A stretch of 12,114 bases of DNA, taken from NCBI GenBank assembly GCA_023623095.1, contig JAMNXX010000282.1, positions 1 through 12,114 on the forward strand, in the 5' to 3' direction. The stretch comes from Bacillota bacterium. Lineage in GTDB: Bacteria > Bacillota > Clostridia > Peptostreptococcales > Thermotaleaceae. The position numbers and the translations under genes were made by a program. Positions 6,245 to 12,114 of the stretch are shown here, one piece after another (the first letter of the stretch is position 1; every line of letters begins with the position of its first letter). Under the pieces are notes generated by a model. The model did no database searches. It was not told the DNA's origin and saw only the letters and a program-made list of their open reading frames with translations.

Positions 6245-7232
6245 TCGTAAACGCCTCTTTTGCCTCAAAAGGTTTATCGATCAATCCTCTTTTTCTCATC
6301 CAGTTGGCATAATTGTTCCATATCTCTTCTTTCATTTCTCCCCATCTAGGCGCATCTGCTTGATACTCTTTTGCAAGATATTTTTGGCTGGCAATCACTA
6401 ATTCTTCGTCAAGTTCCGGTACATTGTCCAAAAGGCACTGCGCTGCTTCCTCCGGATGTTCAATCGCATATTGGTATCCTTTTGCTGTTGCTTTTAAAAA
6501 TTTCCTTGCTAAATCAGGCTCTTCACTGAGCAGCTCTTCGTGTGCAACAATAACAGGGGTATAAAAATCTAAATCCGGATCCAGGTCCTGAAGCTTGATA
6601 AAATTCAAATCTAAATTCTTAAGCTCTGCCGCAACCCCATCCCAGCCATAATATATCCATGTAAAATCAACATCTTTTTCAACGCTCGTGAAAAAATCTG
6701 CGGCTCCGATATTGATCATTTGCAATTTTGAAAAATCTGCTCCTTCTTTTTCCATCAACGCTTGAAGCAGTTGTTCCTCCATCGGAGAGCCCCAACCGCC
6801 ATATTTTTTCCCTTCAAAATCTTTTGGAGAGCGGATATTTTTATGAGCAGGAGAAGCAAATCCGGATGTATTATGCTGTATAATCGCCGCGATCGCTCGG
6901 ATCGGTAAAGGCGTATCCGCTGCCCTCGCATAAGTAACTTGCTCTTGATAACTGATTCCAAAATCCCCTTGACCTGCAGCAATAAATTCTGCGCTTCCTC
7001 CCTCAGTAGGTTGGATAATTTCCACATCTAAACCTTCTGCCTCATAATATCCTTTATCCTTTGCAACATATAAGCCGGTATGATTCGTATTCGGTACCCA
7101 ATCTAAAAGCACCGTCACCTTTCGAAGCCCTTCTGTCTTTTGAACAGTTTCCGAATCGTTACCTCCCTGACAGCCCGCTATCAGACTGATGAGCAACAAT
7201 ATATTGATTAAAAACAAAAATCTTTTTTTCAT
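6225..7232 (-). CDS. thiY: Lipoprotein substrate-binding protein, ThiY/THI5 (NMT1)-like
   Basis: This 335-residue extracellular binding protein has a lipoprotein signal: [20 protein letters not shown] followed by Cys21 as the lipidated residue. The mature part is of the NMT1/THI5-like fold: [20 protein letters not shown] (40-58 region), [31 protein letters not shown] and [10 protein letters not shown]. DWxPNTNHTG is typical of ThiY proteins, which bind pyrimidine precursors of thiamine such as N-formyl-4-amino-5-aminomethyl-2-methylpyrimidine. Riboswitch control agrees with that; thiamine itself or riboflavin-like ligands are the alternatives. The ATG at 7230-7232 shares its A with the permease stop (TGATG); GGGGAG lies 8 nt upstream. 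A GTG one codon earlier is closer to the ribosome site and cannot be excluded. Confidence 0.9.
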   Translation of the reverse strand: MKKRFLFLINILLLISLIAGCQGGNDSETVQKTEGLRKVTVLLDWVPNTNHTGLYVAKDKGYYEAEGLDVEIIQPTEGGSAEFIAAGQGDFGISYQEQVTYARAADTPLPIRAIAAIIQHNTSGFASPAHKNIRSPKDFEGKKYGGWGSPMEEQLLQALMEKEGADFSKLQMINIGAADFFTSVEKDVDFTWIYYGWDGVAAELKNLDLNFIKLQDLDPDLDFYTPVIVAHEELLSEEPDLARKFLKATAKGYQYAIEHPEEAAQCLLDNVPELDEELVIASQKYLAKEYQADAPRWGEMKEEIWNNYANWMRKRGLIDKPFEAKEAFTNEFLPE

Positions 7233-8023
7233 CACGATATCTCCCCTTCATTTTGATTTGGTAATTCCTTCGTCCATGGCATCAATTTGTTTTCGATGAT
7301 ATGGATGAATTTGACGACGAAAATACTGCACAAAGTAATGATGACAATCGTAGCAAAAACCTTATCGATAGAAAATGAATGGCGGACCCTGAGCATATAC
7401 ACTCCCAATCCCTCTTTTCCCCCTATCCATTCTCCGATCACTGCGCCCATGATGCTGTATGTCCCTGCAATTTTCAACCCTGAAAAAAGTTGGGGAAGCG
7501 CTGCAGGAATTTTCACCATTCTGTAAATCTGAAATGGGTTCGCCCCCATAGAGCGCAGCAGATTTAGCAACTCCTTGTCCACCGAAGCCAATCCCTCGAT
7601 AAAGCTGACAGCAATAGGGAAAAAACAGACCAGTATAACGACTAAAATTTTAGGCAGATACCCGTATCCAAACCACATTGCAAACAAAGGCGCCAGCGTA
7701 ACGATTGGGATCGTTTGGGATATCATTATGATAGGGTATATTGCCTTTTTCAATAAGGGAACCCAGTCAACCAAAATGCCCAAACCTGCTGATAAGAATA
7801 CGGCAATCAAAAAACCTATCCCTGCTTCCAATACTGTAATTTTGATATGCTCGAACATAATCGGAAATGTTTCCAACAATGTATGAAAGACGCTTATCGG
7901 CGAAGGCAAGATAAACGGGGGAATCCAATCTAAAATCGCTATGAGTTCCCATAGCCCGATCAGAATAGCCCCAAATGCAATCGCTACTCCATTACCTTTC
8001 CCTATATTTTGAAATTTTTTCAT
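7232..8023 (-). CDS. thiX: ABC transporter permease, thiamine-precursor (ThiX-like)
   Basis: This 263-residue inner-membrane permease of the SsuC/TauC/ThiX type has about six hydrophobic segments (near residues 12-32, 60-85, 92-117, 120-145, 180-200 and 220-240). The cytoplasmic EAA coupling loop reads [21 protein letters not shown], centred near residue 160, and would contact the ATPase. The N-terminus has the common [12 protein letters not shown] sequence of this family. It would form a homodimer with two ThiZ-like subunits. The ATG at 8021-8023 lies inside the preceding gene (32-nt overlap), with GGAAGGCG about 9 nt upstream; no start codon inside the frame offers a better choice. Its stop overlaps the binding-protein start by 1 nt. 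Confidence 0.9.
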   Translation of the reverse strand: MKKFQNIGKGNGVAIAFGAILIGLWELIAILDWIPPFILPSPISVFHTLLETFPIMFEHIKITVLEAGIGFLIAVFLSAGLGILVDWVPLLKKAIYPIIMISQTIPIVTLAPLFAMWFGYGYLPKILVVILVCFFPIAVSFIEGLASVDKELLNLLRSMGANPFQIYRMVKIPAALPQLFSGLKIAGTYSIMGAVIGEWIGGKEGLGVYMLRVRHSFSIDKVFATIVIITLCSIFVVKFIHIIENKLMPWTKELPNQNEGEIS

Positions 8024-8285
8024 CTATCGTCACGCCTTCCGGCTTATAGTCGATTTTTACTACTGAAATAACCCGACTGGCTCCTTCGCGAATGCATATT
8101 TCCTGAGCCTTTTTTACGATGTCCAGCAGCACATCCAATTCTCCTTCCAACGTCGTTTCCATAGGTCCTACTTCATATTTACAACCGGAATTTTCAATGA
8201 ATTTGATCACTTCATCAACTACGGGATACACCTGCTCGTCCGGCACGATCGGTAATACTTGTAAGCTTAGATTTGCAACAGACAC
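7992..8285 (-). CDS. Thiamine-binding protein, MTH1187/YkoF superfamily
   Basis: This 97-residue cytoplasmic protein is of the MTH1187 (thiamine-binding) family. It shows a first beta strand VANLSLQVLPIVP, the helix YPVVDEVIKFIENSG, the family motif YEVGPMETTLEGELDVLLDI, and SRVISVVKIDYKP at the last strand. Family members form oligomers that bind thiamine or related compounds. It is the first gene after the TPP riboswitch, so it is expressed most directly under that control. The start is GTG at 8283-8285, chosen because GGAGG (8293-8297) lies 7 nt upstream. The frame extends to 8384, but that would run into the riboswitch terminator. Its function beside an ABC importer is not settled; it may buffer the imported ligand or signal its level to the transporter. 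That role is inference. Confidence 0.88.
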   Translation of the reverse strand: MSVANLSLQVLPIVPDEQVYPVVDEVIKFIENSGCKYEVGPMETTLEGELDVLLDIVKKAQEICIREGASRVISVVKIDYKPEGVTIDEKISKYRER

Positions 8286-8320
8286 TTTTCTTCCTCCTTC
8301 ACAAAACAAAATTGATCTGA

Positions 8321-8358
8321 AAAAACAAAATCCTTTACCCAAAAACTGGATAAAGGAT
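8321..8358 (-). terminator. TPP-riboswitch attenuator (terminator)
   Basis: On the minus strand ATCCTTTATCC (8348-8358) pairs with GGGTAAAGGAT (8330-8340), 11 bp with one G-U, around a 7-nt loop, followed by TTTGTTTTTT. The segment TTATCCAGTT (8344-8353), part of this arm and loop, is the exact complement of AACTGGATAA (8403-8412) in the aptamer. Pairing of the two would be the antiterminator. Confidence 0.88.
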
Positions 8359-8387
8359 CGTCTTTTCGAGACATCTCGCGACAAATT

Positions 8388-8475
8388 TTCCCTCCGCTGG
8401 CATTATCCAGTTCAGGTGCTTAGGGTCGGAACAGATACTAGTTCCCTCTCAGCCAAATTCATTTAGCTCCCCTTC
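8388..8475 (-). promoter_or_regulatory. TPP riboswitch aptamer (THI element)
   Basis: The minus strand carries the conserved THI-box segments in order: GAAGGGGAGC (8466-8475), GGCTGAGAGG, GACCC, CACCTGAACTGGATAATGCC and CAGCGGAGGGAA. A GGAAC/GTTCC hairpin (8428-8445) is the variable P3 extension. It lies in the 206-nt leader of the six-gene operon. TPP binding should hold the AACTGGATAA segment in the aptamer, allow the downstream terminator to fold and stop transcription. Confidence 0.96.
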
Positions 8476-8497
8476 ATATTATTAAATTGTAAGACCT

Positions 8498-8526
8498 ATT
8501 ATAATACATTCCGCGCACTTCGTCAA
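8498..8526 (-). promoter_or_regulatory. Sigma-A promoter of the TPP-riboswitch operon
   Basis: On the minus strand -35 TTGACG (8521-8526) is followed after exactly 17 nt by a perfect -10 TATAAT (8498-8503). The predicted start is near 8491, about 15 nt before the aptamer. Confidence 0.85.
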
Positions 8527-8552
8527 AGTATTTTTATGAAAGTATTTTTATG
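8525..8552. repeat. 14-bp perfect tandem repeat abutting the -35 box
   Basis: AAAGTATTTTTATG occurs twice head to tail at 8525-8538 and 8539-8552 (plus strand). The proximal copy overlaps the last two bases of the TPP-operon -35 box. The A+T-rich copies sit where an UP element would lie. Confidence 0.9.
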
Positions 8553-8565
8553 CCGGTTCATAAAC

Positions 8566-9519
8566 TTAACTGCTTATCTGAAGAAAGGCAATATATCCAT
8601 ATAAAATCATTGTTAACAAAATAGGCAAATATTTCAGTTTCGGAAGCTTTTCTTCCAGCCAGCCTTGCTGCATCATTTCAAAAGCTACCGCTCTTGTTGT
8701 TTTTTGTCTAAGGTGCCGGAAAAGAAAATATGCACCCGTTCCTGTAATCAGTGTAACGATTCCCATCAAAAAAGCACCCGCTATCAATTGCGATGTATTC
8801 GGCATCTGAACAGCATTTGAATCAGACAGAAAGCCATTTTTTAGATAGAGGTTTCCCAAAAAACTGATCGTAACGGCAACCCCATTATTTGTAATATGCC
8901 CGATTATCCCAGCAAATAAAGAATCAGTTTCATATACCAAATATCCAAAGATAACGCCCAATACAAATGGTCCTGCAAAGTTTTGAATATTAAAATGAAA
9001 TAACCCAAACAGCAGTGCGGAAATCCAAATGGCTTTTTTCTTTCCCAAACGCTCATAGGCCCGCATTAAAAAGCCTCTGAAAAAAATTTCCTCACAAATC
9101 CCGGCGGATATGGCGATAATCCCCATCAAAAGCAGATATTCCGACACCGTATGGGGTGTGGGAATCGGCATCTGGTCTATTGTCCCAAACAAGCTAACAG
9201 CCACCAGAAAAAGAATATTAAAAAATAAAGCAACCGGATAGCTTAAGATCGTAATCAAGATGACGAATATCATATGCCTCCCTTTTAGTGGGTTTATTCT
9301 CAAAAATTGCTTTTTATTTTCCCTTTTCCAAAATAGATAAATCAATGGCGGAAGTAAAATCAAAACATATTCGGTAAGCAAAAGCCCTTTTTTGATATCC
9401 TTATACTGTACGTAAAATCCGATCGTTAAAAGTAAAATTGCCGTTAAAAAGTATACACTATTTGCTCCCAGCATACTTACTCGATATCTTGTTTCCAATT
9501 CTCCCACTTCCTTTTTCAT
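8566..9519 (-). CDS. CPBP-family intramembrane metalloprotease (CAAX protease-like)
   Basis: This 317-residue integral membrane protein has about eight hydrophobic segments. The CPBP (ABI) core is intact: motif 1 EEIFFRGF with Glu143/Glu144 and Arg148, motif 2 FGLFHFN with His175, and motif 3 HITNN with His208 and Asn212. Family members are membrane glutamic/metal proteases related to Rce1 and are linked to bacteriocin immunity or membrane-protein processing; the substrate here cannot be told. The C-terminal part (about 245-317) adds one or two segments beyond the core. The ATG at 9517-9519 has only a modest ribosome site (CAGGAA, 9 nt away). A much stronger AGGAGGAG lies 36 nt upstream without a normal start codon. 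No clear promoter was found, and only a weak 6-bp hairpin follows the stop. Confidence 0.88.
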   Translation of the reverse strand: MKKEVGELETRYRVSMLGANSVYFLTAILLLTIGFYVQYKDIKKGLLLTEYVLILLPPLIYLFWKRENKKQFLRINPLKGRHMIFVILITILSYPVALFFNILFLVAVSLFGTIDQMPIPTPHTVSEYLLLMGIIAISAGICEEIFFRGFLMRAYERLGKKKAIWISALLFGLFHFNIQNFAGPFVLGVIFGYLVYETDSLFAGIIGHITNNGVAVTISFLGNLYLKNGFLSDSNAVQMPNTSQLIAGAFLMGIVTLITGTGAYFLFRHLRQKTTRAVAFEMMQQGWLEEKLPKLKYLPILLTMILYGYIAFLQISS

Positions 9520-9608
9520 ACTTTTACAATTCCTGTTCGAGCTTCTATTCTGATTCTCCTCCTATATTTATCTGGATTTTTAATTTCGGGCTTGATTTTA
9601 TATGATAC

Positions 9609-9620
9609 CTTTTCGAAAAG
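9609..9620. repeat. 12-bp perfect palindrome upstream of the CPBP gene and the lysine-riboswitch promoter
   Basis: CTTTTCGAAAAG is a perfect inverted repeat, 30 nt upstream of the plus-strand -35 box and 90 nt upstream of the CPBP start. It could be an operator for either divergent unit, or chance in A+T-rich DNA. Confidence 0.4.
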
Positions 9621-9649
9621 AGGATTGTTTTTTGCGGCCTGCCAAACAG

Positions 9650-9678
9650 TTGACACTCATAAAAATATGTGTTACGAT
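9650..9678 (+). promoter_or_regulatory. Sigma-A promoter of the lysine-riboswitch asd-dapA operon
   Basis: A perfect -35 TTGACA (9650-9655) is followed after 17 nt by -10 TACGAT (9673-9678), which is preceded by TGT (extended -10). The predicted start is near 9685, about 30 nt before the riboswitch. Confidence 0.82.
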
Positions 9679-9712
9679 ACTTTCAAAATAAATAATTATA
9701 TTCTTATTAGCG

Positions 9713-9911
9713 TTGTGTTCTAGAGGTCGCGATAAACAATGAGTACTTTAAATGCAGGTTGAGAGAACCGTTATCGACATCTAAAGGAAAGGGGTTTGTC
9801 GCCGAAGTGTATAATCTGTTCTCTCCGGATTATATGCTGGGGCTATACTGAATAAGTATAGCACTGTCATCGATAGGGTTGCCCAACCCATCGATGGTGC
9901 GCTATTCACAA
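9713..9911 (+). promoter_or_regulatory. Lysine riboswitch (L box)
   Basis: The conserved L-box segments appear in order: TAGAGGTCGCGA (9721-9732), GAGTAC, AAGGAAAGGGG, GTCGCCGAAG (9798-9807), GCTGGGGC and ACTGTCA (9863-9869). The P4 arm is a perfect 8-bp stem (GCTATACT/AGTATAGC, 9842-9862). The P5 arm is a long stem with one bulged A (9868-9896). TTGTG (9713-9717) and CACAA (9907-9911) can close P1. It lies upstream of asd-dapA, whose products lead to lysine, so high lysine should stop transcription at the terminator that follows. Confidence 0.96.
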
Positions 9912-9945
9912 GAGGGTAAGTTATATTCCGCAGGCGATTCTTAAT

Positions 9946-9984
9946 GACGGCTAAGGGTACTTTCTCCTCTTAGTCGTTTTTTAT
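9946..9984 (+). terminator. Lysine-riboswitch attenuator (terminator)
   Basis: ACGGCTAAG (9947-9955) pairs with CTTAGTCGT (9969-9977), 9 bp with one G-U, followed by TTTTTTA. CCTCTT (9966-9971) in the terminator is the exact complement of AAGAGG (9910-9915) at the 3' side of the riboswitch's P1, giving a possible antiterminator. Confidence 0.88.
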
Positions 9985-9986
9985 TT

Positions 9987-10180
9987 TCTTCCTCTTTCTT
10001 GTAAAATAAATTTGAATTTTTTCATCAAAAAAGTTCCAAAAAAATAAAAATAATATATACTGAAAAATTCCCTCAACATTAAAGGTGTATCGGAAATCAC
10101 TTCATGCGAAAGAAGGATAGAAAATATACGCTGCAATATCGGAACTCATCTATCTTATTTTTTAAAAAGGAGGTTTTATC
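9987..10180 (+). other. A+T-rich leader between the attenuator and asd
   Basis: This 194-nt stretch has no convincing gene or structured element. A TTCCAA/TATACT pair 16 nt apart (10034-10061) could be a weak second promoter that bypasses the riboswitch, but the surrounding poly-A sequence makes such matches common. It ends in the asd ribosome site. Confidence 0.4.
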
Positions 10181-11182
10181 ATGAGCAGAAGAATAAATCT
10201 TGCAATTGTTGGTGTTACAGGAATGGTCGGAAGAACTTTTTTAGAAGTGTTGGAGGAACGTGATTTTCCTTTTGAAAATCTCTATGCATTTGCCTCATCG
10301 AGATCTGCGGGACAAAAGATAACTTGCAAAGGTAAAGAATATACTGTAGAAGAATTGACAGAGGACGTTTTTGGCCGAGATATCGACATTGCTTTATTTT
10401 CTGCAGGCGGCTCCATTAGTAAAAAATTTGCACCGATTGCCGCTTCGAAAGGAGTTATCGTTGTAGACAACAGCAGCGCATGGAGGATGGAAAAAGATGT
10501 TCCGCTGGTTGTACCGGAAGTCAATCCTCAAGATATCGAATGGCATAAAGGGATCATTTCAAATCCAAACTGCTCTACAATCCAAGCTGTCGTGGCTCTA
10601 AAACCACTTCACGATCATTATAAAATCAAGCGGATTATTTTTTCCACCTATCAAGCTGTGTCCGGCTCCGGCGTAAAAGGAATCAAGGATTTAGAAGAAG
10701 GATTAAAAGGAAACGACCAGCTTCTTGCGTATCCCCATCCAATTGCAAATAACTGCCTGCCCCATATTGATGTATTTTTAGAGAATGGTTATACAAAAGA
10801 AGAAATGAAAATGATCGATGAAACAAAGAAAATCTTAAACGCTCCCGATTTAAAAATCACTGCAACAACTGTAAGGGTACCTGTATTTTACAGCCACAGT
10901 GAATCGATCAACATTGAATTTGAAAAACCGTTCGAGGTGGAAGAGGTCAGGGAAATCCTCAGAAATGCCCCAGGAGTTGTTGTTCAAGATGATCCAGAAA
11001 ACAACATATATCCACTTGCAAGAAACGTTGCAAACACAGACGATGTCTGCGTAGGTAGAATCCGCAGGGACTTTAGCGTCGAAAACGGATTGAATCTTTG
11101 GGTCGTAGCAGACAATATCCGAAAGGGTGCAGCAACAAATACAGTTCAGATTGCGGAGTTGTTAGTTCCGACCCTGAAGTAA
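10181..11182 (+). CDS. asd: Aspartate-semialdehyde dehydrogenase
   Basis: This 333-residue cytoplasmic enzyme reduces aspartyl phosphate to aspartate semialdehyde with NADPH, the branch point to lysine/diaminopimelate, threonine and methionine. It shows the nucleotide-binding GVTGMVG (11-17), the FASSRSAGQ loop (38-45), the catalytic Cys131 in NPNCSTIQ, Gln158 in TYQAVSGSG, and the acid/base His239 in RVPVFYSHSES. The length and motifs are those of a complete enzyme of the Gram-positive type. The ATG is preceded by AAAGGAGG, 7 nt upstream. It is the first gene of a lysine-riboswitch operon with dapA 50 nt downstream and no terminator between them. Confidence 0.97.
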   Translation: MSRRINLAIVGVTGMVGRTFLEVLEERDFPFENLYAFASSRSAGQKITCKGKEYTVEELTEDVFGRDIDIALFSAGGSISKKFAPIAASKGVIVVDNSSAWRMEKDVPLVVPEVNPQDIEWHKGIISNPNCSTIQAVVALKPLHDHYKIKRIIFSTYQAVSGSGVKGIKDLEEGLKGNDQLLAYPHPIANNCLPHIDVFLENGYTKEEMKMIDETKKILNAPDLKITATTVRVPVFYSHSESINIEFEKPFEVEEVREILRNAPGVVVQDDPENNIYPLARNVANTDDVCVGRIRRDFSVENGLNLWVVADNIRKGAATNTVQIAELLVPTLK

Positions 11183-11232
11183 ATTGCATAAAATAATTAT
11201 AAACTGCTATTTTAAAAGAAAGGGTGGTTTTG

Positions 11233-12114
11233 ATGAATTTATTCCGTGGTTCTGGCGTCGCATTAATCACACCTTTTAAGGATGGAAAAGTAGATTTTAA
11301 CAAATTAGAAGAGCTGCTCAATTGGCATGTAGAGCAAAACACCGATGCCATTGTCATTTGCGGAACTACCGGTGAAGCATCTACCATGACGGATGAAGAA
11401 AGAAAAGAAACGATTCGATTCACGGTAGAAAAAATCAACGGTCGCATCCCCGTTATCGCTGGAACAGGCACAAATTGTACAGCACATTCTATCGAACTGA
11501 GCAAATACGCCGAAGAGGTCGGAGCAGACGGCGTGCTCGTTATCACCCCTTACTACAACAAAGCGACACAGAAAGGATTGATCGCCCACTTCTCTGCAAT
11601 TGCTGAAGCTGTAAAAATCCCAAATATCATCTACAATGTCCCCGGCAGAACAGGGGTCAACATCCTTCCCAGTACTTTAGCAGAATTGGCACATAAATAC
11701 CCCAATATTTGCGGTGTGAAAGAAGCTAGCGGCAATATTGCACAAGTGGCAGATGTTGCACGTCTGGTTCCGGATGATTTTTATATCTATTCAGGCAATG
11801 ATGATATGATCGTACCCTTGATGTCATTAAAAGGTGATGGCGTCATCTCTGTAGTTGCAAACGTTGCGCCCAAAGATACACATGATATGGTTCAAAAATT
11901 CATTGATGGAGATGTCCAGGGTGCTTGCGATTTGCAATTAAAAATGAAACCATTAATCGATGCATTATTTATTGAAGTAAATCCAATTCCTGTAAAAACA
12001 GCGATGAATCTAATGGGAATGGATGTGGGTGAATTAAGGCTTCCTCTGACAGAAATGACAGAAGGAAACTTGAACATATTGAAAACGGAACTTCAGAAAT
12101 ACGGCCTATTAAAA
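11233..12114 (+). CDS. dapA: 4-hydroxy-tetrahydrodipicolinate synthase (3' end cut by window)
   Basis: The frame is open for 294 codons to the window edge, so the stop and perhaps a few residues are missing; the family is usually 290-295 residues. This aldolase condenses pyruvate with aspartate semialdehyde, the product of the adjacent asd, in the first step committed to lysine and diaminopimelate. The active site is complete: Thr45-Thr46 in GTTGEAS, Tyr108 in TPYYN, Tyr134 in [10 protein letters not shown], Arg139, and the Schiff-base Lys163 in GVKEAS. The start ATG (11233-11235) follows AAAGGGTGG by 5 nt. Diaminopimelate also feeds cell-wall peptidoglycan and, through its product, spore dipicolinate, which suits a sporeformer. 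Confidence 0.95.
   Translation, partial: MNLFRGSGVALITPFKDGKVDFNKLEELLNWHVEQNTDAIVICGTTGEASTMTDEERKETIRFTVEKINGRIPVIAGTGTNCTAHSIELSKYAEEVGADGVLVITPYYNKATQKGLIAHFSAIAEAVKIPNIIYNVPGRTGVNILPSTLAELAHKYPNICGVKEASGNIAQVADVARLVPDDFYIYSGNDDMIVPLMSLKGDGVISVVANVAPKDTHDMVQKFIDGDVQGACDLQLKMKPLIDALFIEVNPIPVKTAMNLMGMDVGELRLPLTEMTEGNLNILKTELQKYGLLK

Noticed and set aside
8286..8384. N-terminal extension of the first thiamine-operon gene (33 codons upstream of the GTG).
   Set aside because: The extension would be encoded by the riboswitch terminator hairpin; a strong ribosome site directs the GTG at 8285.
8119..8466. A 115-residue plus-strand frame across the TPP riboswitch.
   Set aside because: It is a shadow of the thiamine-binding gene and the riboswitch, which fully explain this sequence.
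10034..10061. Second promoter for asd (TTCCAA, 16 nt, TATACT).
   Set aside because: The match falls in a poly-A-rich stretch where such matches are frequent; noted only as a weak possibility.
11073..11546. A 157-residue minus-strand frame over asd and dapA.
   Set aside because: It is antisense to two complete enzymes with intact active sites and shows no protein-family features.
1..12114. CRISPR arrays, insertion sequences, tRNA or rRNA genes, toxin-antitoxin or phage modules.
   Set aside because: No regularly spaced repeats, transposase motifs, tRNA-like folds or phage genes were seen; the gene content is ordinary chromosomal.

Overview
The window looks like chromosomal DNA of a low-GC, endospore-forming, Gram-positive bacterium, most likely a Clostridia-type member of the Bacillota. 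Evidence for this is the A+T-rich sequence, strong AGGAGG-type ribosome binding sites, TTGACA/TATAAT promoters, many intrinsic terminators, an alpha/beta-type small acid-soluble spore protein (SASP) gene behind a consensus sigma-G promoter, and riboswitches (TPP and lysine) used as transcription attenuators. Species cannot be fixed from the sequence alone. No insertion sequence, CRISPR array, tRNA or rRNA was seen.

Layout, left to right. (1) 1-3073, all on the minus strand: the 5' part of a PAS/sigma-54-interaction regulator (cut by the window edge), hslO (redox chaperonin Hsp33), a 66-residue cold-shock protein with its own strong promoter and terminator, and a YqeM-like class I methyltransferase. 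(2) 3236-3961, plus strand: a cobB-type sirtuin with an extended -10 promoter and a very short leader. (3) 3945-4470: a possible unannotated small reading frame with no ordinary start codon, then the minus-strand SASP gene. (4) 4539-8526, minus strand: a six-gene operon under a TPP riboswitch. In transcription order it encodes an MTH1187-type thiamine-binding protein, ThiX-like permease, ThiY-like lipoprotein, ThiZ-like ATPase, a UbiE-like methyltransferase and a YkoF-like thiamine-binding protein. Genes overlap by 1 to 32 nt or are 15 nt apart. (5) 8566-9519, minus: a CPBP-family (CAAX protease-like) membrane protein. (6) 9650-12114, plus: promoter, lysine riboswitch, attenuator, then asd and dapA, the second and third steps of the aspartate pathway to lysine/diaminopimelate; dapA lacks its last codon(s) and stop at the window edge.

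How the parts work together. The TPP operon is best read as uptake of a thiamine pyrimidine precursor (or thiamine) that is shut off when TPP is plentiful. The sequence shows both halves of the switch: a 10-nt segment inside the aptamer is the exact complement of a segment in the terminator's 5' arm and loop. The least explained parts are the methyltransferase and the two different single-domain thiamine-binding proteins at opposite ends of this operon. The asd-dapA operon is an ordinary lysine-feedback unit. The other genes (Hsp33, cold-shock protein, sirtuin, SASP, regulator) are stress, protein-modification and sporulation functions with no visible shared regulation.
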